Assembly: GCA_018714005.1 (NCBI GenBank)
Contig: DVOA01000036.1
Span: forward strand, 1 to 61,191
Reading direction: 5' to 3'
Source of the DNA: Spyradomonas excrementavium
GTDB taxonomy: Bacteria > Cyanobacteriota > Vampirovibrionia > Gastranaerophilales > Gastranaerophilaceae
Length of the DNA stretch: 61,191 bases
Made by a program: the position numbers and the translations under genes. The notes below the pieces were generated by a model. The model saw only the letters and a list, made by a program, of their open reading frames with translations, was not told where the DNA came from and did no database searches. Shown piece by piece: positions 8,882-16,694 of this stretch; the first letter of the stretch is position 1; each line of letters opens with the position of its first letter.

Positions 8882-10194
8882 AATTTTCCTCCAACAGCTT
8901 TATAAAGCGTGAAATAATCAACTATTCGCTGTGTTTTTGCCTGTGCGCTTTCCTGCTTTGAGGACAGGAGTTTATTGTATTCGTTCAGATAATCAGGCGT
9001 GGAAATCACTCCGCGGTTGTATTTACGTTCTGCATTCTCAAAAATCTTTTTCTGAGATTGAACGATTGAAAGAGTATTTTTATCCACAGCCGTATCCTGC
9101 TTAACAATACAAAGCGCTGTGTTAACTTCTTTTACTGCATTCAAATCAACCTGCCTGTATTCGTTGAAAAGCTCTTCATATTTTGCTTTTTGCATGCGTA
9201 AATTTGCAACTTTCATACCGCCTTTGAAAATATCCTGCGTTGCACCTGCTAAAATAGACGCAAGTGAAGATTCCCAGGAGAAAAAGCTGCCCGGTGCGAT
9301 TGTGTTGAAAATCCAAACACCTGTTATGTTAAAAGACGGCAAAAATTCTTTCCTTGCTATCCGCACATCAATTTTCGCTTTCTCAAGGTTCTTTTCTGCT
9401 TTCATAACGTCGGGTCTTGAATAAATAACGTCGGAAACGACCCCGGATGGTATTTCTCCCGAATATTCAAACGCTGCAAGAGTGCCCCTTTGCAAATTAT
9501 TAATGCAGTCAGGAGAAAGCCCGCACAGAACAGCAAGCTGCATAAGCAGTGTATCACGCTCTTTCTCAAGTTTTTTCAGCTGTGAGTCTGCATTTTCCAG
9601 ATTCTGTTTTGAAAGATGCAATTCTGTGCTGTTAATCACGCCGCGCGCATACTTTCCGGAGTCAGCAAGATACATTCTGTGCAAAGCTTTAACACTTTCA
9701 TTTTGCAGCTCTATGAGATAATCGTATTGCAAAATATTTGTATAAACTGCCGCAACATCGCCCAGTAACGAAATATAAACAGATTTTTCTTCATAAATTG
9801 CCGCTTCGTAAGCTTTTTTTGCGCTGCGGGTTTTGTCGCGGTTCTTTAAAAGAAAATCAGGCTCATAATTCGCTATAAACGGCAAAATAAATGCATTTTG
9901 CCCGAGCTGGAAGTTATCAAGCCTTGGAACATGCACACCCAGATAGTTTGCGCTTACACTCAACGAGGGAAGTTCCTTGCCCAGCGAATACTTTGCCTGT
10001 TGCCTGTACTGCTCGACAACATTTGCTGCCTTTTTCAGGTCATAATTATTTTTTAGGGCAGTTTCGATGTAATAATTCAGGCAATCATCGTTAAATCGCG
10101 TAAAAAATCCGGTATTCAACTCTTCTACATTCACCGCAAAAGCGCTCTGGGAAAGAAACAGGAGTACAAAAGCCGCCACAATCTTTTTAATCAA
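8878..10194 (-). CDS. TolC-like outer-membrane efflux protein
   Basis: 438 aa with a signal peptide (VAAFVLLFLSQSAFA) and two repeats of the outer-membrane efflux protein family, rich in long amphipathic helices (residues about 60-215 and 240-435), with the typical GVI(S/N)..(D/E)YL turns in each half (ARGVINSTELHLS and NRGVISTPDYLNEY). The start is TTG, chosen because a consensus AAGGAGG lies six bases upstream; it overlaps the end of the regulator gene. Its presence implies an outer membrane. It forms the exit duct of the tripartite pump. Confidence 0.9.
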   Translation of the reverse strand: MIKKIVAAFVLLFLSQSAFAVNVEELNTGFFTRFNDDCLNYYIETALKNNYDLKKAANVVEQYRQQAKYSLGKELPSLSVSANYLGVHVPRLDNFQLGQNAFILPFIANYEPDFLLKNRDKTRSAKKAYEAAIYEEKSVYISLLGDVAAVYTNILQYDYLIELQNESVKALHRMYLADSGKYARGVINSTELHLSKQNLENADSQLKKLEKERDTLLMQLAVLCGLSPDCINNLQRGTLAAFEYSGEIPSGVVSDVIYSRPDVMKAEKNLEKAKIDVRIARKEFLPSFNITGVWIFNTIAPGSFFSWESSLASILAGATQDIFKGGMKVANLRMQKAKYEELFNEYRQVDLNAVKEVNTALCIVKQDTAVDKNTLSIVQSQKKIFENAERKYNRGVISTPDYLNEYNKLLSSKQESAQAKTQRIVDYFTLYKAVGGKL

Positions 10195-10813
10195 TTCGGG
10201 CCTCCTTTATTAGTGCATTGATGTAAAATTTTACATTTTCTTTTATGATTTTAATGTCTTCTTGGTTAAATTCCTCCCGACCGAGCAGCCTGAGCGAAAA
10301 ACCGGCTAAAATTCGCGGAGAATTTATCTGGGCAATAATGAACAGGGTTTTGAAAATAATTTCTCTGTCATCAGGCTTTTTGTTTAAAAGGCTCGCAACA
10401 AGTTCCCTTAAATAGCTAAAAGCAGGCGAGGTCGCAAAAAATCTGGGCTTTTGCTGCTCTTTTAAAAGAAGTATTATCAGGTCGCTGGAAATATTTGAAT
10501 AAAAATAGTCGATAAATTTATCAGTTATCAAAAACAAAAGCTCGATTTTCTCTTTTGTGCTCATCTGAGAGGGGGATTGGTCATAATTTAAAAATGTTTT
10601 TGTATATGCAATCTGACGCTCGAGCAAATCCTAAATAATGCCCTGATAAAGCTCTTTTTTCCCGCCCCAGTAATACGAAATCATGCAGATATTAACTTCA
10701 GCTTCTTTACAGATTTCACGAATACTTACGCCGTCAAAGCCTTTTTGGGCAAAGAGTTTGGTTGCCGCAGCGAGGATTTTTTCTTTTGAATTTTCTGATT
10801 TAGACTTTTGCAC
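10187..10813 (-). pseudogene. TetR/CecR-type repressor interrupted by in-frame TAG
   Basis: Residues 1-60 form a TetR DNA-binding domain (KEKILAAATKLFAQKGFD, SIREICKEAEVN, YYWGGKKELYQ). The frame is broken by a single TAG at 10631-10633, after which the same frame continues (DLLERQIAYTK) for about 145 codons resembling the CecR ligand-binding domain, ending at 10187. No frameshift is needed; a C-to-T change of a CAG codon would explain it. The start is taken as GTG at 10813, since the promoter -10 box lies just upstream. In E. coli the cecR-ybhGFSR genes have the same content, supporting its role as the local regulator. If truly inactive the pump would be constitutive; readthrough or an assembly error is also possible. 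Confidence 0.82.
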
Positions 10814-10848
10814 ATTTTGATTATAAAACAAACGTTTGATTTAGTCAA
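10813..10848 (-). promoter_or_regulatory. efflux-operon promoter with palindromic operator in the spacer; likely leaderless start
   Basis: On the minus strand TTGACT (10848-10843), a 17-base spacer and TATAAT (10825-10820) form a near-consensus sigma-70 promoter. The spacer contains the perfect palindrome CAAACGTTTG (10829-10838), extended to 18 bp with one mismatched pair (10825-10842), as expected of a TetR operator. Initiation about seven bases after the -10 box would fall on the GTG at 10813, so the mRNA may be leaderless. Repressor binding between -35 and -10 would block the operon. Confidence 0.75.
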
Positions 10849-10864
10849 ATTTCATAAGAATTAC

Positions 10865-10894
10865 TTTACAATATCCGGTTAAAATTGCTATATT
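10865..10894 (+). promoter_or_regulatory. promoter of the threonine ammonia-lyase gene
   Basis: TTTACA (10865-10870), an 18-base spacer and TATATT (10889-10894) precede the gene, giving a 5' leader of roughly 20-25 bases with GGAG before the ATG. It is divergent from the efflux promoter only about 20 bp away. Confidence 0.5.
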
Positions 10895-10923
10895 AGTAAG
10901 AGCCACAAACAACGGAGTTTAAA

Positions 10924-12126
10924 ATGCTTACAATCGACAAGGTCAAAAAAGCCGAACATTTATTAAAAGATGTAATTCGTAAAACAGATTTGATTTTTGC
11001 GCCGGATTTAGCAAAAAACAGCGAGATTTACTTAAAATCCGAAAACCTCCAGAAAACAGGTTCTTTCAAGGTGCGGGGCGCTTACGCGAAAATCGCCCGG
11101 CTTTCAGATGAACAGAAAAAAAAGGGCATTATCGCCTGCTCAGCGGGGAACCATGCGCAGGGAGTGGCGCTTGCAGCGCAAAAAAACGGGATTCAATCCA
11201 AAATTTTCATCCCCAGCACCGCACCGATTTCAAAAATTGAAGCAACAAAAAGCTACGGCGCCCAAATTTGCCTTGTTGACGGAGTTTATGACGATGCTTA
11301 CAATGAAGCTGTTCAATGCCAGCAGGAAACAGGCGCAGAATTTATCCATCCGTTCGACGATATTGAGGTAATCGCCGGTCAGGGCACGATTGCGCTTGAA
11401 GTTTTGGAACAATTGCCCGAAGTTGAGGCGGTTATTGTGCCAATTGGCGGCGGCGGGTTGATTTCAGGCATTGCTTACACAATAAAAATGCTAAAACCGG
11501 AATGTAAAGTTTACGGCGTGCAGGCAGCCGGCGCAGGAAGCATGTATTATTCAATTGAACATCATAAAAGGACGGAATTGCCCGCAGTGCACACTTTTGC
11601 CGACGGAACTGCCGTAAAAATGCCCGGCGAGAACACTTTTGCCCTTTGCGAAAAATATGTGGATAAAATCGTGACTGTTACAGATGATGAAATTGCCACG
11701 GCGGTTTTGACCCTGATGGAGCACCAGAAACTCGTCGCAGAAGGCGCCGGAGCCCTGAGCGTTGCGGCTGCAATGTTCAAAAAGCTGCCGATTGAGGGCA
11801 AAAAGACGGTTTGTATAGTTTCGGGCGGAAATATCGACGTAAATATTCTTTCGCGCGTAATAAACCGCGGGCTTTTGAAATCGGGCAGAATTGCGGATTT
11901 GACAATCGAAATGCTCGACAAACCCGGCCAGTTAAAAGAGGTTTCGCGCATAATTGCCGATTTGGGCGCAAATGTAATCCGCGTAAGGCACAATCAGGGC
12001 GGCGAAAACACGGATATTAACGATTGTTACCTGAAAATCTCAATGGAAACAAGGAATCTGCGCCATCTGTGCGAAATCAAAAAAGCGCTGTGCGACGCAG
12101 GGTACAAACTCACCGGAGAAAAATAG
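10924..12126 (+). CDS. ilvA: threonine ammonia-lyase with C-terminal ACT domain
   Basis: 400 aa. PLP-dependent deaminase converting threonine (and serine) to 2-oxobutyrate via an enamine. The PLP lysine lies in GSFKVRGAY (near residue 48), the substrate loop is SAGNHAQG and the phosphate-binding loop is GGGGL. The C-terminal 75 residues form a single ACT domain (DLTIEMLDKPGQLKEVSRII), placing it in the roughly 400-residue TIGR01127 class rather than the 500-residue IlvA with two ACT-like units. Start supported by GGAG. Immediately followed by RidA, which hydrolyses the enamine product. Whether it is biosynthetic or catabolic cannot be told from sequence. Confidence 0.93.
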   Translation: MLTIDKVKKAEHLLKDVIRKTDLIFAPDLAKNSEIYLKSENLQKTGSFKVRGAYAKIARLSDEQKKKGIIACSAGNHAQGVALAAQKNGIQSKIFIPSTAPISKIEATKSYGAQICLVDGVYDDAYNEAVQCQQETGAEFIHPFDDIEVIAGQGTIALEVLEQLPEVEAVIVPIGGGGLISGIAYTIKMLKPECKVYGVQAAGAGSMYYSIEHHKRTELPAVHTFADGTAVKMPGENTFALCEKYVDKIVTVTDDEIATAVLTLMEHQKLVAEGAGALSVAAAMFKKLPIEGKKTVCIVSGGNIDVNILSRVINRGLLKSGRIADLTIEMLDKPGQLKEVSRIIADLGANVIRVRHNQGGENTDINDCYLKISMETRNLRHLCEIKKALCDAGYKLTGEK

Positions 12127-12179
12127 TTAAATCGCCTTAAAACGAGCCAGCAGCAACCGATTAGACGAAAGAGGAAATT

Positions 12180-12554
12180 ATGAAGAAAATTATACTGACA
12201 GAAGCAGCACCGGCGCCCATAGGCCCGTATTCACAGGCAATTTTGGCCGGAAACACGCTTTATTGCTCGGGGCAAATCGCGCTCGACGCAAAAACCGGCG
12301 AATTTTTGAACGGAACAATCGAAGAACAGACAAAAAAATGCTGCGAAAACATTAAAGAGGTGCTTTCTCAGGCAGGATACGGGCTTGAGGATGTTGTAAA
12401 AACCACCTGTTTTCTGGCAAATATGAGTGATTTTGCTACTTTCAACGGGGTTTATGCGCAATATTTCACCTCAAAACCCGCCCGCTCGTGCGTTGCCGTG
12501 AAAGAATTGCCCAAAAACGGGCTTGTGGAGATTGAAATAATCGCCGTAAAATAG
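12180..12554 (+). CDS. ridA: RidA enamine/imine deaminase
   Basis: 124 aa, normal family length. Carries the family hallmarks APAPIGPYSQA at the N-terminus, the conserved Arg in PARSCVAV and the closing LVEIEIIA. It hydrolyses 2-aminoacrylate and 2-aminocrotonate released by PLP dehydratases. Its position 53 bp after the threonine ammonia-lyase gene is a direct functional pairing. ATG preceded by AGAGGAA. Confidence 0.95.
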   Translation: MKKIILTEAAPAPIGPYSQAILAGNTLYCSGQIALDAKTGEFLNGTIEEQTKKCCENIKEVLSQAGYGLEDVVKTTCFLANMSDFATFNGVYAQYFTSKPARSCVAVKELPKNGLVEIEIIAVK

Positions 12555-12562
12555 GTTTTTCC

Positions 12563-13183
12563 ATGGAAATTTACTTCATAAACTCGGATAAATTTCTTGA
12601 AAACGCAGACAGCACCTTTCTTGACGACTATATGGAGGGGCGCAGTTTTAAATGCGAAAAAAGGCGAATTGAATTTGCTCTGGGGCGTTTTTTGCTCAAA
12701 TATGTCCTCAAAACCCGCTTCAAAATAGAAAATCCGCAGATTGTGCTCAAAAACAAAAAACCGTCACTTGAAAACGACGAAGTTTTTTTCAGTCTTTCGC
12801 ACACAAAAAATATTGTTATGGCTGTTTTTGACAAAAAGCCTGCGGGGATTGACATTGAGGTGATGAAAGAGCGTAATTTCGAGATGATTTACAGATTCTG
12901 GAAAAAAACGCCCGAAAAAATCGAAAAAAAAGAATTCTACCGCCAGTGGACAGAATATGAAGCGACTGTAAAGCTCCAGCAGAAGCCGGTTTCAAAGTTT
13001 AATGCGGAAATTTTTGAGGATTTTATGCTGGGAATTTGTTCGTCTGATTCGGCCGAAATTCTTTCAGGGCTTGAAATATTTGAAATTTTACCGCCGGAAA
13101 ATGCCACGGGAGCGCCTAGCGTGAATAAATGTCCTCTTTCGTTATTGAAAAATCCCCGGGTTTGTAATTTTTCAGGTAATTAA
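12563..13183 (+). CDS. Sfp-type 4'-phosphopantetheinyl transferase
   Basis: 206 aa. The two family motifs are present: GIDIEVM (Mg-binding Asp and Glu, near residue 95) and FYRQWTEYEATVKL (W-[ST]-x-x-E-A-x-x-K, near residue 130), preceded by FSLSHT. It transfers phosphopantetheine from CoA to carrier proteins. It starts only 8 bp after ridA and is likely co-transcribed. The last 22 codons overlap the convergent LOG gene by 68 bp; the C-terminal tail after about residue 185 has no family character and may be a recent extension. Confidence 0.87.
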   Translation: MEIYFINSDKFLENADSTFLDDYMEGRSFKCEKRRIEFALGRFLLKYVLKTRFKIENPQIVLKNKKPSLENDEVFFSLSHTKNIVMAVFDKKPAGIDIEVMKERNFEMIYRFWKKTPEKIEKKEFYRQWTEYEATVKLQQKPVSKFNAEIFEDFMLGICSSDSAEILSGLEIFEILPPENATGAPSVNKCPLSLLKNPRVCNFSGN

Positions 13184-13703
13184 CCGCTTCTTCAGGCGTT
13201 TTTGCGACAAAATAAAGGTTCGCAGCCTTTTTATTTGCAAATTTTTCTTCAATAATCACCTCAAAAAACTCGAGAAGTTTGTCATAAAACCCGTTCGTGT
13301 TAAGGATTACAATGGCTTTATTGTTGTAACCGAGCTGTTTTTGGACAATCATTTCAGAAAGCTCCTCCAGAGTGCCAAACCCGCCCGCAAGCGCAATTAA
13401 AGCGTCAGAAAGCTTGTCCATCCGGTCTTTTCGGGTTCGCATACAGGGAGTTACAATGAATTCATCGCAATAATCGGTGGAAACGTCCATATCTTTAAGT
13501 TTTTGGGGCATTACGCCTGTGATTTTGCCGCCGTTTTCCTTCATTTGCGAGGCGCAGGCCCACATCAGCCCCAGACAACTTCCCCCGTAAACAAGGTCAA
13601 ACCCGTTTTCAGCAAGCAGTTTCCCGAGTTTTTCAGCTTCTTTATAATAACTGTCTTCAAGAAAATTACACGAAGACGCAAAAATACATACATTTTTTAT
13701 CAT
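13116..13703 (-). CDS. LOG-family (TIGR00730) nucleoside 5'-monophosphate phosphoribohydrolase
   Basis: 195 aa Rossmann-fold protein. Motifs: VYGGSCLGLMW near residue 40, the RKDRM block near 95 and GGFGTLEEL near 112. The family motif is PGGxGTxxE; here Pro is Ala (LAGGFGTLEE) but the catalytic Glu and preceding Arg are kept, so cytokinin-type phosphoribohydrolase activity is plausible. Often misnamed lysine decarboxylase. Convergent with and overlapping the phosphopantetheinyl transferase gene. Confidence 0.88.
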   Translation of the reverse strand: MIKNVCIFASSCNFLEDSYYKEAEKLGKLLAENGFDLVYGGSCLGLMWACASQMKENGGKITGVMPQKLKDMDVSTDYCDEFIVTPCMRTRKDRMDKLSDALIALAGGFGTLEELSEMIVQKQLGYNNKAIVILNTNGFYDKLLEFFEVIIEEKFANKKAANLYFVAKTPEEAVNYLKNYKPGDFSITKEDIYSR

Positions 13704-13773
13704 AATAAAAGTATATTAAAAAACTACGAAATGTAAACGAATATGGTACAATGAATCAGGAAGAAAATAGTAT

Positions 13774-13863
13774 TGTCACCCTGAACTTGTTTCAGGGCCG
13801 CAGGGGCGATGTTTGGCGACTTCAACCTTGCGATTCCAGGTCAAGCCCGGAATGACAGCCCGT
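13774..13863. repeat. dispersed repeat family A, copy 1
   Basis: Contains the hallmark half CACCCTGAACTTGTTTCAGG and the second half ending GGAATGACAG. Other copies lie near 41.0, 46.7, 53.4-53.8 and 60.9-61.1 kb. Each half is itself an imperfect palindrome, and the elements occur only between genes. Confidence 0.8.
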
Positions 13864-13941
13864 TTTAGGGTTGCAAGGGGCGGCAAAAATCAAAATTATT
13901 ATAATAAATAACCAATTCTAAAAGAAAAAAGGAATTTTTAT

Positions 13942-14784
13942 ATGACAAAAATCAATTTCACCAAAATGCAAGGGCTCGGAAACGACTTCATACTTATTGA
14001 AAAAAGCGAATTCGACAAAGTAAGCGAAAAATTCCCCGAAGCGGCAATAAAACTCTGCGACAGGAATTTCGGAATCGGCGCAGACGGGATTTTTGTTCCT
14101 GTCGAATCCGAAAAAGCCGATTTGGGCTGGCTTTTTTACCAGTCTGACGGCTCAACCGCCCAGATGTGCGGAAACGGGATGAGATGTTTTGCAAAATTCG
14201 TTTATGACAAAAAAATCATCAATAAAAAAGAATTCAGCGTCGAAACCCTTGCAGGAATAATAGTTCCGGAGGTCTTAGACGACGGAAAAGTCAAAGTAAA
14301 CATGTCAAAACCCGTTCTAACGCCTGAAAAAATCCCGTTTAAAGGCGAATGCAGCCAGAATTGCAAACTTGAAGCCTGCGGAAAAGATTTTCTTGTAAAC
14401 GCAGTGAGCATGGGCAACCCGCATTGCGTAATTTTCACTGACGGTGACGCAAAAGCGCTGGCAAAGGAATTCGGCGGTGCGCTGGAGCACCATCCGCTTT
14501 TCCCTGAAAAAACCAACGTGGAATTTGTAAAAATCCTTTCAAATTCCGAAATCAGCGTCGATGTTTGGGAGCGTGGCTGCGGAATAACGCTTGCATGCGG
14601 CACGGGCGCCTGCGCAAGTGCAGTTGCGGCAATTTTAAACGGCCATTGCAACAACAAAGTCAAAGTAAACCTGCCCGGCGGCGTTTTAACAATTGAATGG
14701 GCGGGCAATTTACAAAATCCTGACTTTGACGTATTCATGACAGGTGATGCACAATACGTTTTTGAAGGAACTATTGACGTTTAA
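13942..14784 (+). CDS. dapF: diaminopimelate epimerase
   Basis: 280 aa, normal length. Converts LL- to meso-diaminopimelate for lysine and peptidoglycan. The two catalytic cysteines are in AQMCGNGMRC (near residue 77) and TLACGTGACA (near residue 218); GLGNDF and NPHC blocks are also present. ATG preceded by AAAAGGAATT. The stop overlaps the ATG of the following ABC ATPase gene by one base (TAATG), suggesting coupling. Confidence 0.96.
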   Translation: MTKINFTKMQGLGNDFILIEKSEFDKVSEKFPEAAIKLCDRNFGIGADGIFVPVESEKADLGWLFYQSDGSTAQMCGNGMRCFAKFVYDKKIINKKEFSVETLAGIIVPEVLDDGKVKVNMSKPVLTPEKIPFKGECSQNCKLEACGKDFLVNAVSMGNPHCVIFTDGDAKALAKEFGGALEHHPLFPEKTNVEFVKILSNSEISVDVWERGCGITLACGTGACASAVAAILNGHCNNKVKVNLPGGVLTIEWAGNLQNPDFDVFMTGDAQYVFEGTIDV

Positions 14785-15752
14785 TGGCTCTCCTTGCAGT
14801 AAAAAATCTGAATATCGGGTTCAATTTCCTCGACGGATATGCGCAGGCCGTGCATAATGTCGGTTTTGAGCTTAAAAAAGGCGAAACGTTAGCCATAGTA
14901 GGCGAATCCGGAAGCGGAAAAACGCTTTCTTCAATGGCTGTGTTGAACCTTTTGCCCGAAAATGCAATAATCACAGGCGGAGAGGTTATTTTTGAGGGCG
15001 AAAACCTTTTAAAATTGCCCCAAAAAGCCATGCAAAAAATCCGCGGAAAGAAAATTGCGCTCATTCCGCAGGATCCGATGACCTCGCTTGACCCTTTATA
15101 CACAATAGGCGACCAGCTTTTGGAGGTTATTGAAATCCATCAGGGCAAAAAGGGCAAAGAAGCGAAAGAAATTGCCATTGCGGCGCTGGAGCGGGTAAAA
15201 ATCCCCGACGCACGCGAAAAACTCAGCGCATATCCGCACGAATTTTCAGGCGGGATGAAGCAGCGCGTAATTATCGCAATGGCGCTTGCGTGCAACGCGC
15301 AAATAATCATTGCCGACGAGCCCACAACAGCGCTGGATGTAACTGTTCAGGCGCAGATTATGGAGATTTTACGAGAAATTAAGGCAAAATCTGATATTTC
15401 AATAATTTTAATTACACACGACATGGGGATTGTTGCCCAGAATGCAGATAAAATCGCGGTTATGTACGCAGGGCGGATTGTGGAGTTTGCGTCAAAAGAC
15501 GAACTCTTTAAAAACCCAAAACATCCTTACACAAAGGCACTTTTAAAGGTTATCCTGGACATAAATTCAGACAAAATCGAAACAATTGAAGGCCAGCCCC
15601 CCTCTATCACAGACAAAATCGAAGGCTGCCCGTTTGCACCGCGCTGTGAGCGTTGTATGGAGATTTGCACAAAAACTTACCCCGAAACTCGTTGTTTTGC
15701 TGACGGGTCAAAGGTTCAATGCCATTTATACGATTTAGAGCCTAATACGTAA
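14784..15752 (+). CDS. oligopeptide/dipeptide ABC transporter ATPase (DppD/OppD-like)
   Basis: 322 aa. Walker A GESGSGKT, Q-loop PQDPMTSLDP, signature FSGGMKQRV, Walker B IIIADEPTTALD, switch His in ITHDMG, and the C-terminal Cys-rich oligopeptide extension (CPFAPRCERCMEIC) that binds an Fe-S cluster in DppD/OppD proteins. No permeases, second ATPase or binding protein are adjacent, so partners must be elsewhere. Translationally coupled to dapF, which may hint at uptake of peptides or murein fragments; that is only a suggestion. Confidence 0.9.
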   Translation: MALLAVKNLNIGFNFLDGYAQAVHNVGFELKKGETLAIVGESGSGKTLSSMAVLNLLPENAIITGGEVIFEGENLLKLPQKAMQKIRGKKIALIPQDPMTSLDPLYTIGDQLLEVIEIHQGKKGKEAKEIAIAALERVKIPDAREKLSAYPHEFSGGMKQRVIIAMALACNAQIIIADEPTTALDVTVQAQIMEILREIKAKSDISIILITHDMGIVAQNADKIAVMYAGRIVEFASKDELFKNPKHPYTKALLKVILDINSDKIETIEGQPPSITDKIEGCPFAPRCERCMEICTKTYPETRCFADGSKVQCHLYDLEPNT

Positions 15753-16065
15753 AATATCTGTCAAAATCCACGTCGTCAAAACTGCAAAGAAGCCGGTAAA
15801 CCTCGTCATCCTCGTCCATTCTTTGAAAATTAAATTCATCGAATTTCCATAATTTCGGATTTATCCCGCGCACGCGAATTATACCCTTATCAAACAGGAT
15901 TTTTAGCTTTCTTTTTACTGTTTCAACCGGCATATCAAGAAGTTTTGAAAGTTCAACCGCCGAAATCCCGTCCTCATGCGAGTATTTTTCAGGTGTAAGA
16001 AACATCAGCTCGAGCCCGACCTGCTTTAATTCTTTATCTTCCTGTTCGACGTCATATATCTCCAT
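15742..16065 (-). CDS. winged-helix regulator, 107 aa
   Basis: The ATG at 16065 starts MEIYDVEQ; upstream in-frame codons run into tandem-repeat DNA and are unlikely to be coding. The middle (residues about 30-75) has a helix-turn-helix with GISAVELSKLLDMPVETV then RKLKILFDKGIIRVRG, typical of a small winged-helix DNA-binding protein. The C-terminus is strongly acidic (MDEDDE, FDDVDFD). Overlaps the 3' end of the ABC ATPase gene by 11 bp (convergent). Target unknown. Confidence 0.65.
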   Translation of the reverse strand: MEIYDVEQEDKELKQVGLELMFLTPEKYSHEDGISAVELSKLLDMPVETVKRKLKILFDKGIIRVRGINPKLWKFDEFNFQRMDEDDEVYRLLCSFDDVDFDRYFTY

Positions 16066-16147
16066 TCTCCCATAATACGGCAGACAAAAACAAATGGGTA
16101 GGTACTTTTGATGGATTTTTAACGCGGTGCTTAACAAAAATCGGGGG

Positions 16148-16384
16148 ATTTTAATGCATTGGCGCCCGAATAGCCGCATTTTCATTTTTCCAGCTCGATT
16201 CGTTGGGGGTTGTTGATGTCAAAAAATAAAAAATGGAGAATTTAATGCATTGGCGCCCAAATAGCCGAATTTTCATTTTTCTAGCTCGATTCGTTGGGGG
16301 TTGTTGATGTCAAAAAATAAAAAATGGAGAATTTAATGCATTGGCGCCCAAATAGCCGAATTTTCATTTTTCTAGCTCGATTCG
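16148..16384. repeat. 91-bp tandem repeat, about 2.6 copies
   Basis: The string TTAATGCATTGGCGCCC recurs with start positions 16151, 16242 and 16333, exactly 91 bp apart. Each unit contains TAGCTCGATTCG (CAGCTCGATTCG in the first copy); in copies 1 and 2 this continues as TTGGGGGTTGTTGATGTC, and in copy 3 as the core of the hairpin described next. It therefore looks like a local amplification of a hairpin element. There is no gene between 16066 and 16694. Confidence 0.85.
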
Positions 16385-16428
16385 CTTCACTCATAGGCGT
16401 CGAAAAATAAAAATTCGGCTATTTGGGC
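16346..16428. repeat. long hairpin, conserved-core family 2, copy 1
   Basis: Arms of 27 bp (16346-16372 and 16402-16428) match with one mismatch and flank a 29-base core (16373-16401) beginning TAGCTCGATTCGCT and ending ATAGGCGTC. The same core, inverted, lies at 19387-19415 between entirely different arms. Confidence 0.85.
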
Positions 16429-16478
16429 TTTGGGAGATGGTGGTGGGGATTAAATTATCAAAACAATCATCGAACAAA

Positions 16479-16602
16479 GCAAAAGTGTAGGGATTTTTAT
16501 TTGTAGTGACTATGGGGGAGGCTTCAAAAGGTGAGAAAAACGCAATATAACGTTGAATGCCGGAGGAATCGGAACGGAAAATAAAAATCCCTGCACTTTT
16601 GC
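16479..16602. repeat. long hairpin, conserved-core family 1, copy 1
   Basis: Arms of 24 bp (16479-16502 and 16579-16602), one T:G mismatch, enclose a 76-base core. On the minus strand the core begins TCCGTTCCGATTCC and ends CATAGTCACTAC. Cores with the same ends occur at 31962-32038 and 48628-48674, each inside different arms. Confidence 0.85.
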
Positions 16603-16694
16603 GCCAACTCCCAACTCCACAAACTCCCCTATAGAAAATCCCCCTCCTTTGTGATAATTTATAATCATAAATTAGAGAAAGAGGCTTTTTTCAA

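Noticed and set aside
15742..16185. 147-residue version of the winged-helix protein
   Set aside because: The first 40 codons run into the 91-bp tandem-repeat region and have no ribosome-binding site; the ATG at 16065 is preferred.
16148..16384. CRISPR-like array of regularly spaced repeats
   Set aside because: The period is one continuous 91-bp repeat with no distinct unique spacers, only about 2.6 copies and no cas genes; the same holds for the 97-bp array at 25906-26190.
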